The notes: generated from the letters alone by a model not told the origin. A stretch of DNA of 43,414 bases from Candidatus Goldiibacteriota bacterium (GCA_016937715.1 JAFGWA010000036.1:1-43414); one strand, 5' to 3'; positions 8,851 to 17,233 are shown, counted from the stretch's first letter. Made by a program: numbers and translations.

Positions 8851-9307
8851 TTAATCTTATCTTTGAATTTGCAGGGACATCACACGATGCAGGTAATGTC
8901 TCAACATTCACGCTGTCCGGCTCTGTTTGCTCTTGTATCTTCCGATCATCCAACCCTCCGACCTTCTGGCCTTTAGTTTTTCTTCCGTCCCTCCGTGCAT
9001 CTGTCCCTCACGTTACAAACCGGCCTTCCGGGCATCTTTCTTTATTGCGATTCCTCAATTAAAATCTTTAAATTCTTTGCCGTTTAATGTATTATAAAAA
9101 TCGGCAGGGGAAATTAATTATTTGTTTGATGGGAGTGATTTTGAATTTAAAAGGGAGAATAAATGCTTTGATGTACTTTGATACGTTGTGTGAAATCGGG
9201 TTGATACGGACGGTTGATAATTTCATTAAAACTATTAATTTTAAAAATAGTTGCCGGAATCAAGACGGTAAAATTCAATATGGTTATTAATCAGGGGAGA
9301 TTGGTTA

Positions 9308-9787
9308 ATGAGGGAATTATTTATAAAATATGAACTAAAAACACTCATAATACTTACGTTGATTGCGGTTTTAACGGTGATGTTAAGTATAATGGAAGCG
9401 TTTTCGGGCACGCATGATCAGATATATATAACGGAAACTTTAAACTGGTCTTTTTATGGCTTTTTGATGCGTATGTTAGATTTGTTGCCGATATATATTT
9501 TATCATTCTTTTTTATTATTGAGAATAAAACCATAAAAACGGTTGCATATTTAGGACAGTTGATTTGTGTTGTTTCTTATGTTGGGTTTTTAGGGCAAAG
9601 ATGGGGGTATTCGATTATTGAGTTTATACAAAAATATTACGATGAGCAGATTTTAATTTTTGGTTTTGTTAAAAACACTTTAGATAATATATATGTTTAC
9701 GGAAAAACATCAGCATATATTATTTCGCTTATACTTATAATAATATATAGGTCAAAAATATTAAAAGGTGAATTATTTCGCGAGTAG
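9308..9787 (+). CDS. Small multi-pass membrane protein, function unknown
   Basis: A 159-residue protein with about four hydrophobic segments (roughly residues 11-33, 48-72, 80-100 and 138-153) separated by short loops; it ends in a basic tail. I do not recognise the family. The ATG has a good Shine-Dalgarno (ggggaga at about 9294-9300). Codon use and base composition are AT-rich compared with the efflux operon upstream and the GH74 gene downstream, so the gene shares the likely foreign origin of the island. The following stretch contains a toxin-like remnant and an immunity-type gene, so it could belong to the same accessory cargo, but nothing in the sequence proves that. Confidence 0.6.
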   Translation: MRELFIKYELKTLIILTLIAVLTVMLSIMEAFSGTHDQIYITETLNWSFYGFLMRMLDLLPIYILSFFFIIENKTIKTVAYLGQLICVVSYVGFLGQRWGYSIIEFIQKYYDEQILIFGFVKNTLDNIYVYGKTSAYIISLILIIIYRSKILKGELFRE

Positions 9788-9835
9788 AATAAAAAGGAAC
9801 TATTGTGTTATAACAGCACTCGATATTTTGATTGA

Positions 9836-10012
9836 TTGACGAAAATAAAACTTAGATTGGAATTTTGGAAGCTTTTAGAAAAGCAGGTTGGCGTTGGTAC
9901 TGATATTGTTATGAAAAATAACAGTCTTAAACCGGATGCCGGTATATCGGAGGAAGCGGTAAATGAAAAAGGACATGTAAGACCAGATACAAGCAGTGAA
10001 ATTCCTAATTAA
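9836..10012 (+). pseudogene. Possible toxin C-terminal remnant before the Imm53 gene
   Basis: An open frame of 58 codons with no ATG (first possible start TTG, no Shine-Dalgarno) runs between a TGA at 9833 and a TAA at 10010. It reads like the end of a larger protein, with the segment KLRLEFWKLL near its start; R-x-EFWK-like motifs occur in C-terminal toxin domains of polymorphic toxins. It stops 17 nt before the Imm53-like gene, where a cognate toxin would be expected. The 5' part of the gene is absent: upstream is the stop of the membrane protein gene. I call it a decayed fragment, with modest confidence. Confidence 0.35.
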
Positions 10013-10028
10013 TAATAGGAGATATAAA

Positions 10029-10619
10029 ATGATTGAATGGATTCAAACTTGGTATGCTACAAGAATTAACAAAGACATAAAGTGTGAGAATGTTTCAATT
10101 CACACGCTTGATAATCCCGGATGGATTTTAGAATATGATTTGAATCATAATGAATTTTTAAACTTGAAAGTGGAACCATTAAAATTTGAATTAACAGAAG
10201 AAAATTGGTATAGCGTTTTAATTGATAATGGCATCTGGATGGGTGCTGGTGGGGCGGGAAATTTAATTGATATTTTAATCAAATTTAAAGAATTTCTTAA
10301 GGACGAACAAAAAATATTTGATAAGGATCTAGTTGAATGGCTTCAAAAATGGTACGAAAATGAATGCAATGGGGATTGGGAACACTCTTACGGTGTTAGT
10401 ATTAAAACGCTTACTGATAAATTCGGGTGGGGAATAAAGATTGAACTGATTGAAACTAAATATGAGAATAAGAAATTCAATTCTTTAGACATTTATAGAA
10501 GTGAATGTGATTGGCTTAAATGTAGAATTTCTGATAATGTTTGGTATGCGGATTGTGGCGTGAAAAACTTAGTTGAATCTCTGGAAGTTTTTAGGTCATT
10601 TATTTATTCAAATCAATAG
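10029..10619 (+). CDS. Double-domain Imm53-like immunity protein
   Basis: The start is taken at 10029 (ATG with Shine-Dalgarno aggaga at 10017-10022) rather than an in-frame ATG 33 nt upstream that lacks one; this gives 196 residues. The protein is two Imm53-like units in tandem, about residues 1-90 and 102-190. The second keeps the family pattern WLQKWYENECNGDWEHSYG, then GWGIKIEL; the first keeps WIQTWY, HTLDNPGW and GAGGAGNL but has lost the CxGDWEHxYG segment. Imm53 proteins neutralise toxins of polymorphic toxin systems in the cytoplasm (family knowledge). No intact toxin is present, only a possible remnant just upstream, so this looks like an orphan immunity gene. AT-rich composition suggests transfer. 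Confidence 0.7.
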   Translation: MIEWIQTWYATRINKDIKCENVSIHTLDNPGWILEYDLNHNEFLNLKVEPLKFELTEENWYSVLIDNGIWMGAGGAGNLIDILIKFKEFLKDEQKIFDKDLVEWLQKWYENECNGDWEHSYGVSIKTLTDKFGWGIKIELIETKYENKKFNSLDIYRSECDWLKCRISDNVWYADCGVKNLVESLEVFRSFIYSNQ

Positions 10620-10893
10620 TACTTTTTACCGAGCCTTGAAAGTAGAACCACAATTTTCCCTGACTTAAAAGAACAGAAACAGTAAAGTTAATTATTACCG
10701 GGCAAGATAGGGCAGAACTGAAAAATTATGGATTGTTCGAAGCGGGAAAAGAAGATTGAGAAATCTTGGGCGCGGATAAAAACAGTAAATGTATTTCTAC
10801 TTTCAAGGTCTAGCAATGGCGTTTATAAATATAATTGATAGTATTGCTGAAAAAAATCGAGAAAAATTCGATTTACCGCCGAAAGCAGAATAA
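10620..10893 (+). pseudogene. Degenerate coding remnants between immunity-type genes
   Basis: The 274-bp gap contains short open stretches that look like broken C-termini rather than genes: codons 10664-10759 (ending in a TGA at 10757, including LKNYGLFEAGKED) and a 34-codon frame at 10789-10893 (MYFYFQGLAMAF onward) whose TAA directly abuts the GTG start of the next gene (taagtg). The abutting stop/start suggests that an upstream cistron once was, or still is, translationally coupled to the next gene. No Shine-Dalgarno is evident for either stretch. Confidence 0.35.
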
Positions 10894-11373
10894 GTGAAAT
10901 ATAACAAAATTAAGATCGGAGATGTATTTGTAGCTTTTGTAGAAGATAAAAAAATTTATTTCAGATATATAGCAGATGATGAAAATTGTTTGGGTGGTAA
11001 TTTAATAGAAATATATAATTTTGAGTCCGTGAATAGTGAAACGGAAAAAAATATGGAAAAAATATTTAATTCGGGAGTGAAGTTTTACTTGTTAACTTTT
11101 ATTAAACTTGGATTAAAACATAGATTGTGGAAAAAAATTGGTTTTTCAAATGTTGAATTAACAGATATACCATTTTTAAGATCTTCCGATGATTATGGCA
11201 CCGGATCCCCAAAATCTTATAAATGGTGGATATGGAAACCCAGCGGTGAAAGAATATTCATAGGGGAATTAAAAGAAGAATATAAAAGTTATCCGTATGC
11301 AGCAGTTAAACCGCCATTAACAACTATCGAATACTTTAAATTGGGAAAGGATCATAGTAATTACCCGGAATAG
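10894..11373 (+). CDS. Hypothetical cytoplasmic protein, immunity-protein sized
   Basis: A 159-residue soluble protein with no signal peptide or membrane segment. It begins MKYNKIKIGDVFVAFV, then a beta-rich N-terminal half and conserved-looking aromatic and charged positions (LKHRLWKKIGF, RSSDDYGTG, WWIWKPSGE). I recall similarly built hypothetical proteins in Bacteroidota but cannot name the family. The start is GTG at 10894, directly after a TAA, without a clear Shine-Dalgarno, which fits coupling to an upstream frame that is now degenerate. Position (next to a double Imm53 protein, behind coding remnants) and size suggest another immunity protein of a lost toxin module; that is inference from context. 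Composition is AT-rich like the rest of the island. Confidence 0.55.
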   Translation: MKYNKIKIGDVFVAFVEDKKIYFRYIADDENCLGGNLIEIYNFESVNSETEKNMEKIFNSGVKFYLLTFIKLGLKHRLWKKIGFSNVELTDIPFLRSSDDYGTGSPKSYKWWIWKPSGERIFIGELKEEYKSYPYAAVKPPLTTIEYFKLGKDHSNYPE

Positions 11374-11519
11374 ATTATTATCTATGAGTTTTTAGTTGTT
11401 TGCTTTAAAGTGTGAATTTGTAAAATTTAAATTTCGGAATTGATTTTTGAAATGATGGTGATTGTTGTTAGGTTCAATACGATCGAAAAAAAATAAGACT
11501 GAATTTTTCGGAGGTTTTT

Positions 11520-11690
11520 ATAAAAAGAATAATAATTATTGCAGGATTAATAACGATTACAGCTGTGTTATTTGCTGCGCAGCCGACGCCGGTGCCGGGG
11601 AATGTGAAATCCGGCAAAACGGTTAAGATGATGATAAAAGTATTTGTTCAGATGGTGGATGGGGCGTATGTTGCGCGGGTGGGGGAATAA
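11520..11690 (+). CDS. Small secreted peptide gene with apparent ATA start
   Basis: A 56-residue frame opening ATA-AAA-AGA with a strong Shine-Dalgarno (ggagg at 11510-11514) 5 nt upstream. Read with an initiator Met it is a textbook signal peptide: a basic start (KR), a hydrophobic core (IIIIAGLITITAVLF), then AAQPTP as cleavage region, leaving a mature peptide of about 35 residues that is basic and ends in GAYVARVGE. No ATG, GTG or TTG is available in frame ahead of the signal core. Either ATA is used as a rare start, or an ATG has mutated and the gene is dying. Function unknown. It is the last gene-like object before the repeat cluster preceding the GH74 gene. Confidence 0.45.
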   Translation: MKRIIIIAGLITITAVLFAAQPTPVPGNVKSGKTVKMMIKVFVQMVDGAYVARVGE

Positions 11691-11734
11691 TAGCAGATAA
11701 TTAGTATTGTGGCTCCGCAGCTCGGTTTGCGTTT

Positions 11735-11767
11735 TGGCAGACGCGGGTCTTTATCCCGCGGTTGCAG
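11735..11767 (+). repeat. GC-rich palindrome, family B (cgcggg type)
   Basis: Contains gacgcgggt, cttta, tcccgcgg with family-like flanks (ggca on the left, ttgcag on the right). It directly adjoins the left copy of the composite repeat. Confidence 0.65.
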
Positions 11768-11880
11768 CGAACCTGCGAAGCGGAAATCCAGGCAATAAAG
11801 CGAGCTTGCGAGATGAAGCGGGCGGGACAGTTGAATTTTATCAAAGATAAACAACGCGCCCTAAAGGGACGCGGCTACCA
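11767..11880 (+). repeat. Composite repeat module, left copy
   Basis: The first 61 bp (11767-11827) match 17094-17154 at 54 of 61 positions in the same orientation. The match resumes after it through a palindrome (acgcgccc, taaa, gggacgcggctacc, to about 11879). The right copy on the far side of the GH74 gene has an extra 23-nt hairpin inside; this copy lacks it. Confidence 0.75.
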
Positions 11881-11958
11881 AGGCAATGCAAATCAAGAAT
11901 ATAAACCATGCACTCTAAAGACATACTCCGATCAATACAAAACCAGCCCAAAAATCTA

Positions 11959-12033
11959 TTTTTGCGCAAAAACAACCACAACAAAAACGCTTTTTGTTTG
12001 TCTAAATATCATCGAAACTAAAGCGTTTTTGTT
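11959..12033. promoter_or_regulatory. Palindrome and inverted repeat ahead of GH74 promoter
   Basis: A perfect 14-bp palindrome, tttttgcgcaaaaa, lies at 11959-11972. A perfect 14-bp inverted repeat follows: 11980-11993 (aacaaaaacgcttt) with 12020-12033. Its right arm ends 18 bp before the -35 box of the GH74 promoter. They could be operator sites for a sugar-responsive regulator, or a relic terminator of the upstream unit. No U-run follows the inverted repeat on the plus strand. Confidence 0.45.
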
Positions 12034-12051
12034 AAACCGGCAAATAAGCAA

Positions 12052-12080
12052 TTGACGGGGGAATAATTAAAAGTTATTAT
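12052..12080 (+). promoter_or_regulatory. Sigma70-type promoter for the GH74 gene
   Basis: A -35 box TTGACG at 12052-12057, a 17-bp spacer, and a -10 box TATTAT at 12075-12080 (five of six consensus positions each). The expected start of transcription is near 12087, leaving a leader of about 35 nt with a Shine-Dalgarno (gggaga) before the ATG at 12123. Confidence 0.6.
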
Positions 12081-12122
12081 TTAACTGAATTAAGGGAATT
12101 AACAAATATACGGGAGAAATTA

Positions 12123-15100
12123 ATGAACAAACTGAAAGTTAAGCTGCTCTCCTTATTAATAATATTTATACTGGCAGGCGCGGTATTCGCCGAACCCTAT
12201 ACCTGGAAAAGTGTGCAGGTGGGCGGCGGCGGATTTGTGACCGGTTTTATCTTTCATCCCCTTGAACAGAACCTTCTATACGCGCGCACAGACATGGGCG
12301 GCGCGTACAGGTGGGATAACGCGAATACCAAATGGATACCGCTGACTGACTCTATGACAAGAAATAACGCTGACTATATGGGAATACTTGCAATGGCTGT
12401 TGACCCGTCTGATGTAAACAGGGTTTATATGCTGTGCGGAAAATACACGCAAAGCTGGGCGGGAAATGGAGCTGTTTTAGCATCTTCAAATAAAGGTGTA
12501 AGTTGGACTATAAACCCGGTTCCTTTTAAGGTGGGCGCGAACGAGCAGGGCAGAGGTGCAGGCGAAAGGCTTGCTGTTGATCCAAATCTTGGAAGTATAT
12601 TATTTGCCGGAACTTCAGGCTCTTATCCCTCCGGTCTTTATAAATCAACTAACTCAGGAGCATCTTTTGCCGCTGTTGCTTCTTTCCCTCAGACCGGTGT
12701 CATTAATTTTATACAGTTTATTAAATCGTCATCAACAACCGGCAATGCTACGCAGACAATTTATGTGGCGGCGGGTACAAACGGCAGCAGCCTTTATAAA
12801 TCGACGGATGGCGGCGCAAGCTGGGCGCTTGTAACGGGCCAGCCTTCAGGACAGCAGGCAACCAGAGCATCTCTTGTCGGAACAACAATGTACATAGTTT
12901 ACTGCAGTAATAATGGCCCCAACGCAGGTGATAACAATAATACAAGCAGTGTGTATAAATTGAATACCGTCAACGATTCACTGACAGATATAACCCCTGT
13001 TGGAAGTACAGTATATGGCGGCATTTCAGCAGATCCTCAGAATGTAAATAACGTTATAGTAACAACACTTTTTAAATGGACAGCAAACGACCCTATATAC
13101 TACAGTACTAACGGCGGCACATCATGGACAAATATAAGCACAGCGGCAACCTATGTGCGCACCACATCGCCTTATACATCAAGCGTAAACCCTCACTGGG
13201 CTACGGATATTCAGATTGACCCTAATAACGGCAACATTGCCATCTGGAACACAGGCTACGGCGTGTGGCGCTGTACAAACCTGCAGTCATCATCAGTTAC
13301 GTGGAACTTTAATGACGTTGATCTGGAAGAAACAGTGCCTATGCAGATAATAAGCCCGCCTGTAGGCACGGCAAACCTTATATCGGCAATGGGCGATTAC
13401 GACGGGTTCAGGCATACAAATCTTGACGCTTCACAAAATACAAGGCATACGCCCAACAGAGGTACAACACTTTCTATCGCGTTTGCGGAAAACTCAAATC
13501 CGCTAAAAGTGGTAAAAGCTTATTCACATTATCGTGATTCTAATAATATCGATTATTACGGAGCGTACTCAAATGACGGCGGCACAACATGGACAGATTT
13601 CCCGTCTTATCCTTCCGGCGCCTCGGCAGGAGGTTCAAAGGCAATTGCAATTTCCCCAAACGGCACAAATATAGTGTGGTCGCCGACAGGCGCGGCGGTT
13701 TCGTATTCAGTGAATAACGGTTCTTCATGGACAACATGCGCGGGAAGCCCGCCGGCAGGTTTTTCACCTGTTGCAGACAGGGTAAATTCCGCTAAATTTT
13801 ATTTATATGACGGCGTCACAGGCACACTGTGGCGTTCTATAGACAGCGGCGCAACATTTGCCGCGGGTGCGTCAGGGCTGCCCACGGTTCCAAGCTGGGC
13901 GCTTGCTGACGGTGTATGCGCGGCTGCACCGGATAATGAAGGCCATGTATGGATTACAACAGCCGCGGGCGGATTATACAGATCAACAGATTCCGGAGCG
14001 ACTGCCACAAAAGTAAATTCAGTTTCCGAAGCATACAGAATTGGTTTTGGAATGGCGGCGTCCGGCTACACATATCCCGCTATTTATCTGCAGGGCGTGG
14101 TAGGCGGCGCGCTTGGTTTTTACAGGTCAATTGATACGGGCGCGACATGGGAAAGAATAAACACAGATGCCAACCAGTACGGTACTGTGCACCAGATAAC
14201 GGGCGACCCGCGTGTATATGGCAGATGTTATGTGTCGGCAGAAGGGCGCGGCGCGCTTTACGGCGAACCGGCAGGCTCGCCCACGTCCACGCCGACAAGC
14301 ACTTACACGGTAACTCCGGGCGGCCCCACATTCACATTCACACAGACACCCACAGATACGGCAACAGCAACACCCACAAACGCGTACAAACTGATATATG
14401 ACGGTGATACGCCGGGTTACACGCTTGCCGACGGGGCAATTGTTGTAAATGCTGCAGGGTCATTAACCGAAGGCGCAGGCGGGGTTACGGGTAATGGAAT
14501 GATAGCCGCTTACACATCCCCGGCTTATTGGGGGCAGGCGCAGTGGGACATCCCCGGCGCAAACCAGCAGATGGACGGGAATACGGATATTGTATTTAAT
14601 ATAAAAGCTTTAACCGGAACAGTTTCACAGTATCTGCTTTATCTTGACTGGACTTACGCGTCTATAACTGTCGCAAACTATCTTGAAGAAGGCGGCGCGA
14701 TAGACACAACATGGAAGACGGTAAGAATTCCTATAGCGGACGTACTTTCAAATACACATACTGCCATTTATTATCTGGCGTTTATTAACAATGCCGATAC
14801 AGACTATTCCGTAATTGTTGACAATATCCGTTTTGAAGGAGCGTCAGCGGTTTCAACATCCACTTTTACAAACACCGCGACACAAACAAGCACTTACACA
14901 TCAACTTATACCGCTACAAATACATACACGCAAACAGAAACAGAAGTTCCCGCGACAAATACGTTTACGCAGACATACACGCTGACATTTACAGAGACTG
15001 CCACGGCAACAGACACATCCCTGATATCAACCGATACTTTTACATCAACACCTACTGATACGGCAACGCACACATATACAGATACGGCAACAGCCACATA

Positions 15101-17033
15101 TACCAATACAGAAACACAGACTTTGGCAGATACTCCCACCCACACATTTACTTATACATCAACAGATACAAATACCGATACAAGCACCCCCACATATACA
15201 TACACGTTTACGGACACGGTAACACCGGGCGGGCCCACGTTTACGGACACACCCACAGCTACGCAGACTTTTACGCCTATGCCGTGCGCGTGCGCCGTGG
15301 TTTACGGCAATACCAATATAGCCGCCATGGTGGGGGCAAGCATATATAATTCACTGACCGCCATTCCTGTATATGTTTCCGAAAACACAATAATGGAAAG
15401 CATGGGTGTCCACCTTGCGTCAAGCGGCGGCGGCCTTGTTAAAATGGCGCTTTACACAAATGACGGTTCTGCTCCGCTTAATTTAATTGTATCTTCAGGC
15501 GACACACCGTCAGTTTCGGGCTGGAACGTCGTGGATGTTGTTGACACGCCTTTAAGTAAAGGTGTTTACTGGCTTGTAATTAACACGCAAAGCGGAATAA
15601 CGGTAAGTGCAATGGCGGGAATGCAGAACGCGGAATTATATACCGGTTTTTTTGACGAAGCTTCGGCTATGCCGGCGGTTTTCCCCGTATCAGGCGTGGA
15701 TGTTGGCAACGGCAGTTACGCGCTTGTAATTAACGCATGCCCGGGTTCATGTGACACACCCACGGAAACACCAACGCCTGTTTTGCCGTGCATGTGCGAA
15801 GATGATTTTGGTTTACAGTATACTCCGACAGCGGTAACGGTAAATATATCCGGTTATGTTTCCGCAAACGTTTATTATATGGGTTATAACGGTACGTTAA
15901 GCGGAATTTACCTGCACGTGGAATCAGGTTCGGGATATGTCCGCCTTGCTGTTTATTCAAATGATAATTCCACAGGGTCAAATGTACCTTATATACTTCA
16001 GGCGCAGACAGAAGAAACCGCAGTGACAGCAGGGGATAACTTAATTCCGCTGCCGTCAGCTCATCTGAATTCCGGAATATACTGGATAGCAATTCAGATG
16101 TCTCCGGGCGTTCTGGTTTCAAGGGATATCGGGACTAACGGTGATGAAATGTATTATGAAATGTCTTACGGAAGTTTTCCCGGATTTCTGCCGTGGCCAA
16201 TGGGGCAAAGCGCGGGCAACTGGGCATTTAAGGTAAACTACTGCCCGGATACCTGCAACACCCCCACAAATACATTTACAGCCACTTATACTTACACAGA
16301 CACACAGACGGCGACATTTACGCAGACGTACACAGAAACATATACCGCCACAGAAACAGTTACAACAGGCGGCCCTACATTTACGTTTACTGATACGCCC
16401 ACAGAAACTTTTACAGAAACTGCGACAGAAATATTTACAGAGACTCCCACGGAAACAACGGCAGAGACTGCGACATATACAAACACTGTCCCGCCCGCAT
16501 CCACTTCAACATACACGCACACAATCACTGATACTTACACACACACAGCCACGCATACTTATACAAATACCGCTACTTCTTCACACACAAATACTTCAGT
16601 GCCTTCAGACACTCACACGCAGACTCCGTCACAGACGCCTACAAACACCAATACCCATACTGCAACAATAAGCGTTCCTACAAATACATTCACCCCAACG
16701 CCCGTACCGACAGAAGCGGAGTTAAAGGTGAAAGACCAGCTTGTTTACCCGAACCCGGTAAACCCCGGCGATAACCCGTATATATTTGTAAAATATTACG
16801 CCACAAGAGATTACAAAGAAGTTCATTTCAGAATGTATTCTTCGGCATTAAGGCTTGTGGATGAAATAGCGTATAAAAATTCCTATACAGCCGGCACACA
16901 CGTAATCCCGATACCGGATAAACATTTTCAAGGCCTCGCCAACGGCGCGTATTATTACATGATACTGCTTATTGACAACGACGGCAAAGAAGCAAGAGGC
17001 AAGGTGGGAAAGATAATAGTACTTAAGAAGTGA
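12123..17033 (+). CDS. Secreted modular GH74-type xyloglucanase with Thr-rich linkers
   Basis: A 1636-residue exported enzyme. Domains in order: signal peptide 1-23 (AVFAEP); GH74 double beta-propeller about 25-720, with family hallmarks GGGGFVTGFIFHP, YARTDMGGAYRWD and GRGAGERLAVDPN, and candidate catalytic Asp at D57 and D425 (AMGDYDGFRH); Thr/Pro linker 725-750; a beta-sandwich likely to be a carbohydrate-binding domain, about 755-912, ending VIVDNIRFEG; linker 915-1055; two related Cys-bounded beta-sandwich repeats (about 1060-1205 and 1220-1375); linker 1380-1530; and a C-terminal FlgD/Por-like domain 1535-1636 (VYPNPVNPGDNP). GH74 enzymes cut the xyloglucan backbone (family knowledge). 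Cell-surface anchoring or Por-type export through the last domain is inference. The linkers place Thr at nearly every second residue, probably glycosylated. The gene has its own promoter and is flanked by direct repeats. Confidence 0.88.
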   Translation: MNKLKVKLLSLLIIFILAGAVFAEPYTWKSVQVGGGGFVTGFIFHPLEQNLLYARTDMGGAYRWDNANTKWIPLTDSMTRNNADYMGILAMAVDPSDVNRVYMLCGKYTQSWAGNGAVLASSNKGVSWTINPVPFKVGANEQGRGAGERLAVDPNLGSILFAGTSGSYPSGLYKSTNSGASFAAVASFPQTGVINFIQFIKSSSTTGNATQTIYVAAGTNGSSLYKSTDGGASWALVTGQPSGQQATRASLVGTTMYIVYCSNNGPNAGDNNNTSSVYKLNTVNDSLTDITPVGSTVYGGISADPQNVNNVIVTTLFKWTANDPIYYSTNGGTSWTNISTAATYVRTTSPYTSSVNPHWATDIQIDPNNGNIAIWNTGYGVWRCTNLQSSSVTWNFNDVDLEETVPMQIISPPVGTANLISAMGDYDGFRHTNLDASQNTRHTPNRGTTLSIAFAENSNPLKVVKAYSHYRDSNNIDYYGAYSNDGGTTWTDFPSYPSGASAGGSKAIAISPNGTNIVWSPTGAAVSYSVNNGSSWTTCAGSPPAGFSPVADRVNSAKFYLYDGVTGTLWRSIDSGATFAAGASGLPTVPSWALADGVCAAAPDNEGHVWITTAAGGLYRSTDSGATATKVNSVSEAYRIGFGMAASGYTYPAIYLQGVVGGALGFYRSIDTGATWERINTDANQYGTVHQITGDPRVYGRCYVSAEGRGALYGEPAGSPTSTPTSTYTVTPGGPTFTFTQTPTDTATATPTNAYKLIYDGDTPGYTLADGAIVVNAAGSLTEGAGGVTGNGMIAAYTSPAYWGQAQWDIPGANQQMDGNTDIVFNIKALTGTVSQYLLYLDWTYASITVANYLEEGGAIDTTWKTVRIPIADVLSNTHTAIYYLAFINNADTDYSVIVDNIRFEGASAVSTSTFTNTATQTSTYTSTYTATNTYTQTETEVPATNTFTQTYTLTFTETATATDTSLISTDTFTSTPTDTATHTYTDTATATYTNTETQTLADTPTHTFTYTSTDTNTDTSTPTYTYTFTDTVTPGGPTFTDTPTATQTFTPMPCACAVVYGNTNIAAMVGASIYNSLTAIPVYVSENTIMESMGVHLASSGGGLVKMALYTNDGSAPLNLIVSSGDTPSVSGWNVVDVVDTPLSKGVYWLVINTQSGITVSAMAGMQNAELYTGFFDEASAMPAVFPVSGVDVGNGSYALVINACPGSCDTPTETPTPVLPCMCEDDFGLQYTPTAVTVNISGYVSANVYYMGYNGTLSGIYLHVESGSGYVRLAVYSNDNSTGSNVPYILQAQTEETAVTAGDNLIPLPSAHLNSGIYWIAIQMSPGVLVSRDIGTNGDEMYYEMSYGSFPGFLPWPMGQSAGNWAFKVNYCPDTCNTPTNTFTATYTYTDTQTATFTQTYTETYTATETVTTGGPTFTFTDTPTETFTETATEIFTETPTETTAETATYTNTVPPASTSTYTHTITDTYTHTATHTYTNTATSSHTNTSVPSDTHTQTPSQTPTNTNTHTATISVPTNTFTPTPVPTEAELKVKDQLVYPNPVNPGDNPYIFVKYYATRDYKEVHFRMYSSALRLVDEIAYKNSYTAGTHVIPIPDKHFQGLANGAYYYMILLIDNDGKEARGKVGKIIVLKK

Positions 17034-17153
17034 CGCAGCTTGGCAGCTAGGCGGCTAAGCTGCTAGGCCAAAACATAATACGGTTTGGTTGGAGCGAGCC
17101 TGCGAAGCGTAAATCCCGGCAATGAAGAGAGCTTGCGAGCTGAAGCAGGCGGG

Positions 17154-17180
17154 ATAGGCGCACCCTTTAGGGTGCGGCAG
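17154..17180 (+). repeat. GC-rich palindrome, family B
   Basis: A gcgcaccc, ttta, gggtgcggcag hairpin located inside the composite repeat; absent from the equivalent point of the left copy. Confidence 0.75.
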
Positions 17181-17207
17181 TTGGTTTTGTTTTATTTCAA
17201 TCTAAAC

Positions 17208-17233
17208 AACGCACCCTAAAGGGTGCGGCTACC
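17208..17233 (-). repeat. GC-rich palindrome, family B, reverse orientation
   Basis: The arms gcaccc and gggtgc with the flank ggctacc on the right, the mirror of the usual left flank; it forms an inverted pair with 17154-17180. Confidence 0.7.

Larger units (their letters stand above)
8530..9307. other. Repeat-filled intergenic region
   Basis: No convincing gene. It holds the 71-bp tandem repeats, a GC-rich palindrome at 8823-8850 (ggtaggcgcacc, ttttaa, ggtgcggcag), the degenerate 71-bp copy, and a short relative (8984-9010) of the tccctccgtgcat repeat that is tandem at 17727. A 67-codon frame at 9087-9290 has no Shine-Dalgarno and no recognisable features. Base composition becomes AT-rich from about 9040, marking the left edge of the accessory island. 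Confidence 0.6.
11374..12122. other. Leader and repeat cluster before the GH74 gene
   Basis: Apart from the small secreted ORF, this stretch holds family B palindromes at 11735-11767 and 11852-11879, a composite repeat module at 11767-11880 that recurs after the GH74 gene, a perfect 14-bp palindrome (11959-11972), a 14-bp inverted repeat (11980-12033), and a promoter at 12052-12080. The open frame at 11762-12055 runs through repeat sequence and is not considered a gene. Confidence 0.6.

Noticed and set aside
9087-9290. 67-codon plus-strand frame at the edge of the island
   Set aside because: No ribosome site and no recognisable features; kept only as a remark in the spacer description.
10894-11373. 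Assignment to the Imm26 family
   Set aside because: The opening KIKIGDVFVAF is reminiscent, but the rest does not follow the pattern I remember for that family; left unnamed.
14906-15145. Minus-strand frames rich in Val/Ser (also 16292-16528)
   Set aside because: They are reverse readings of the Thr-rich linkers of the GH74 protein.
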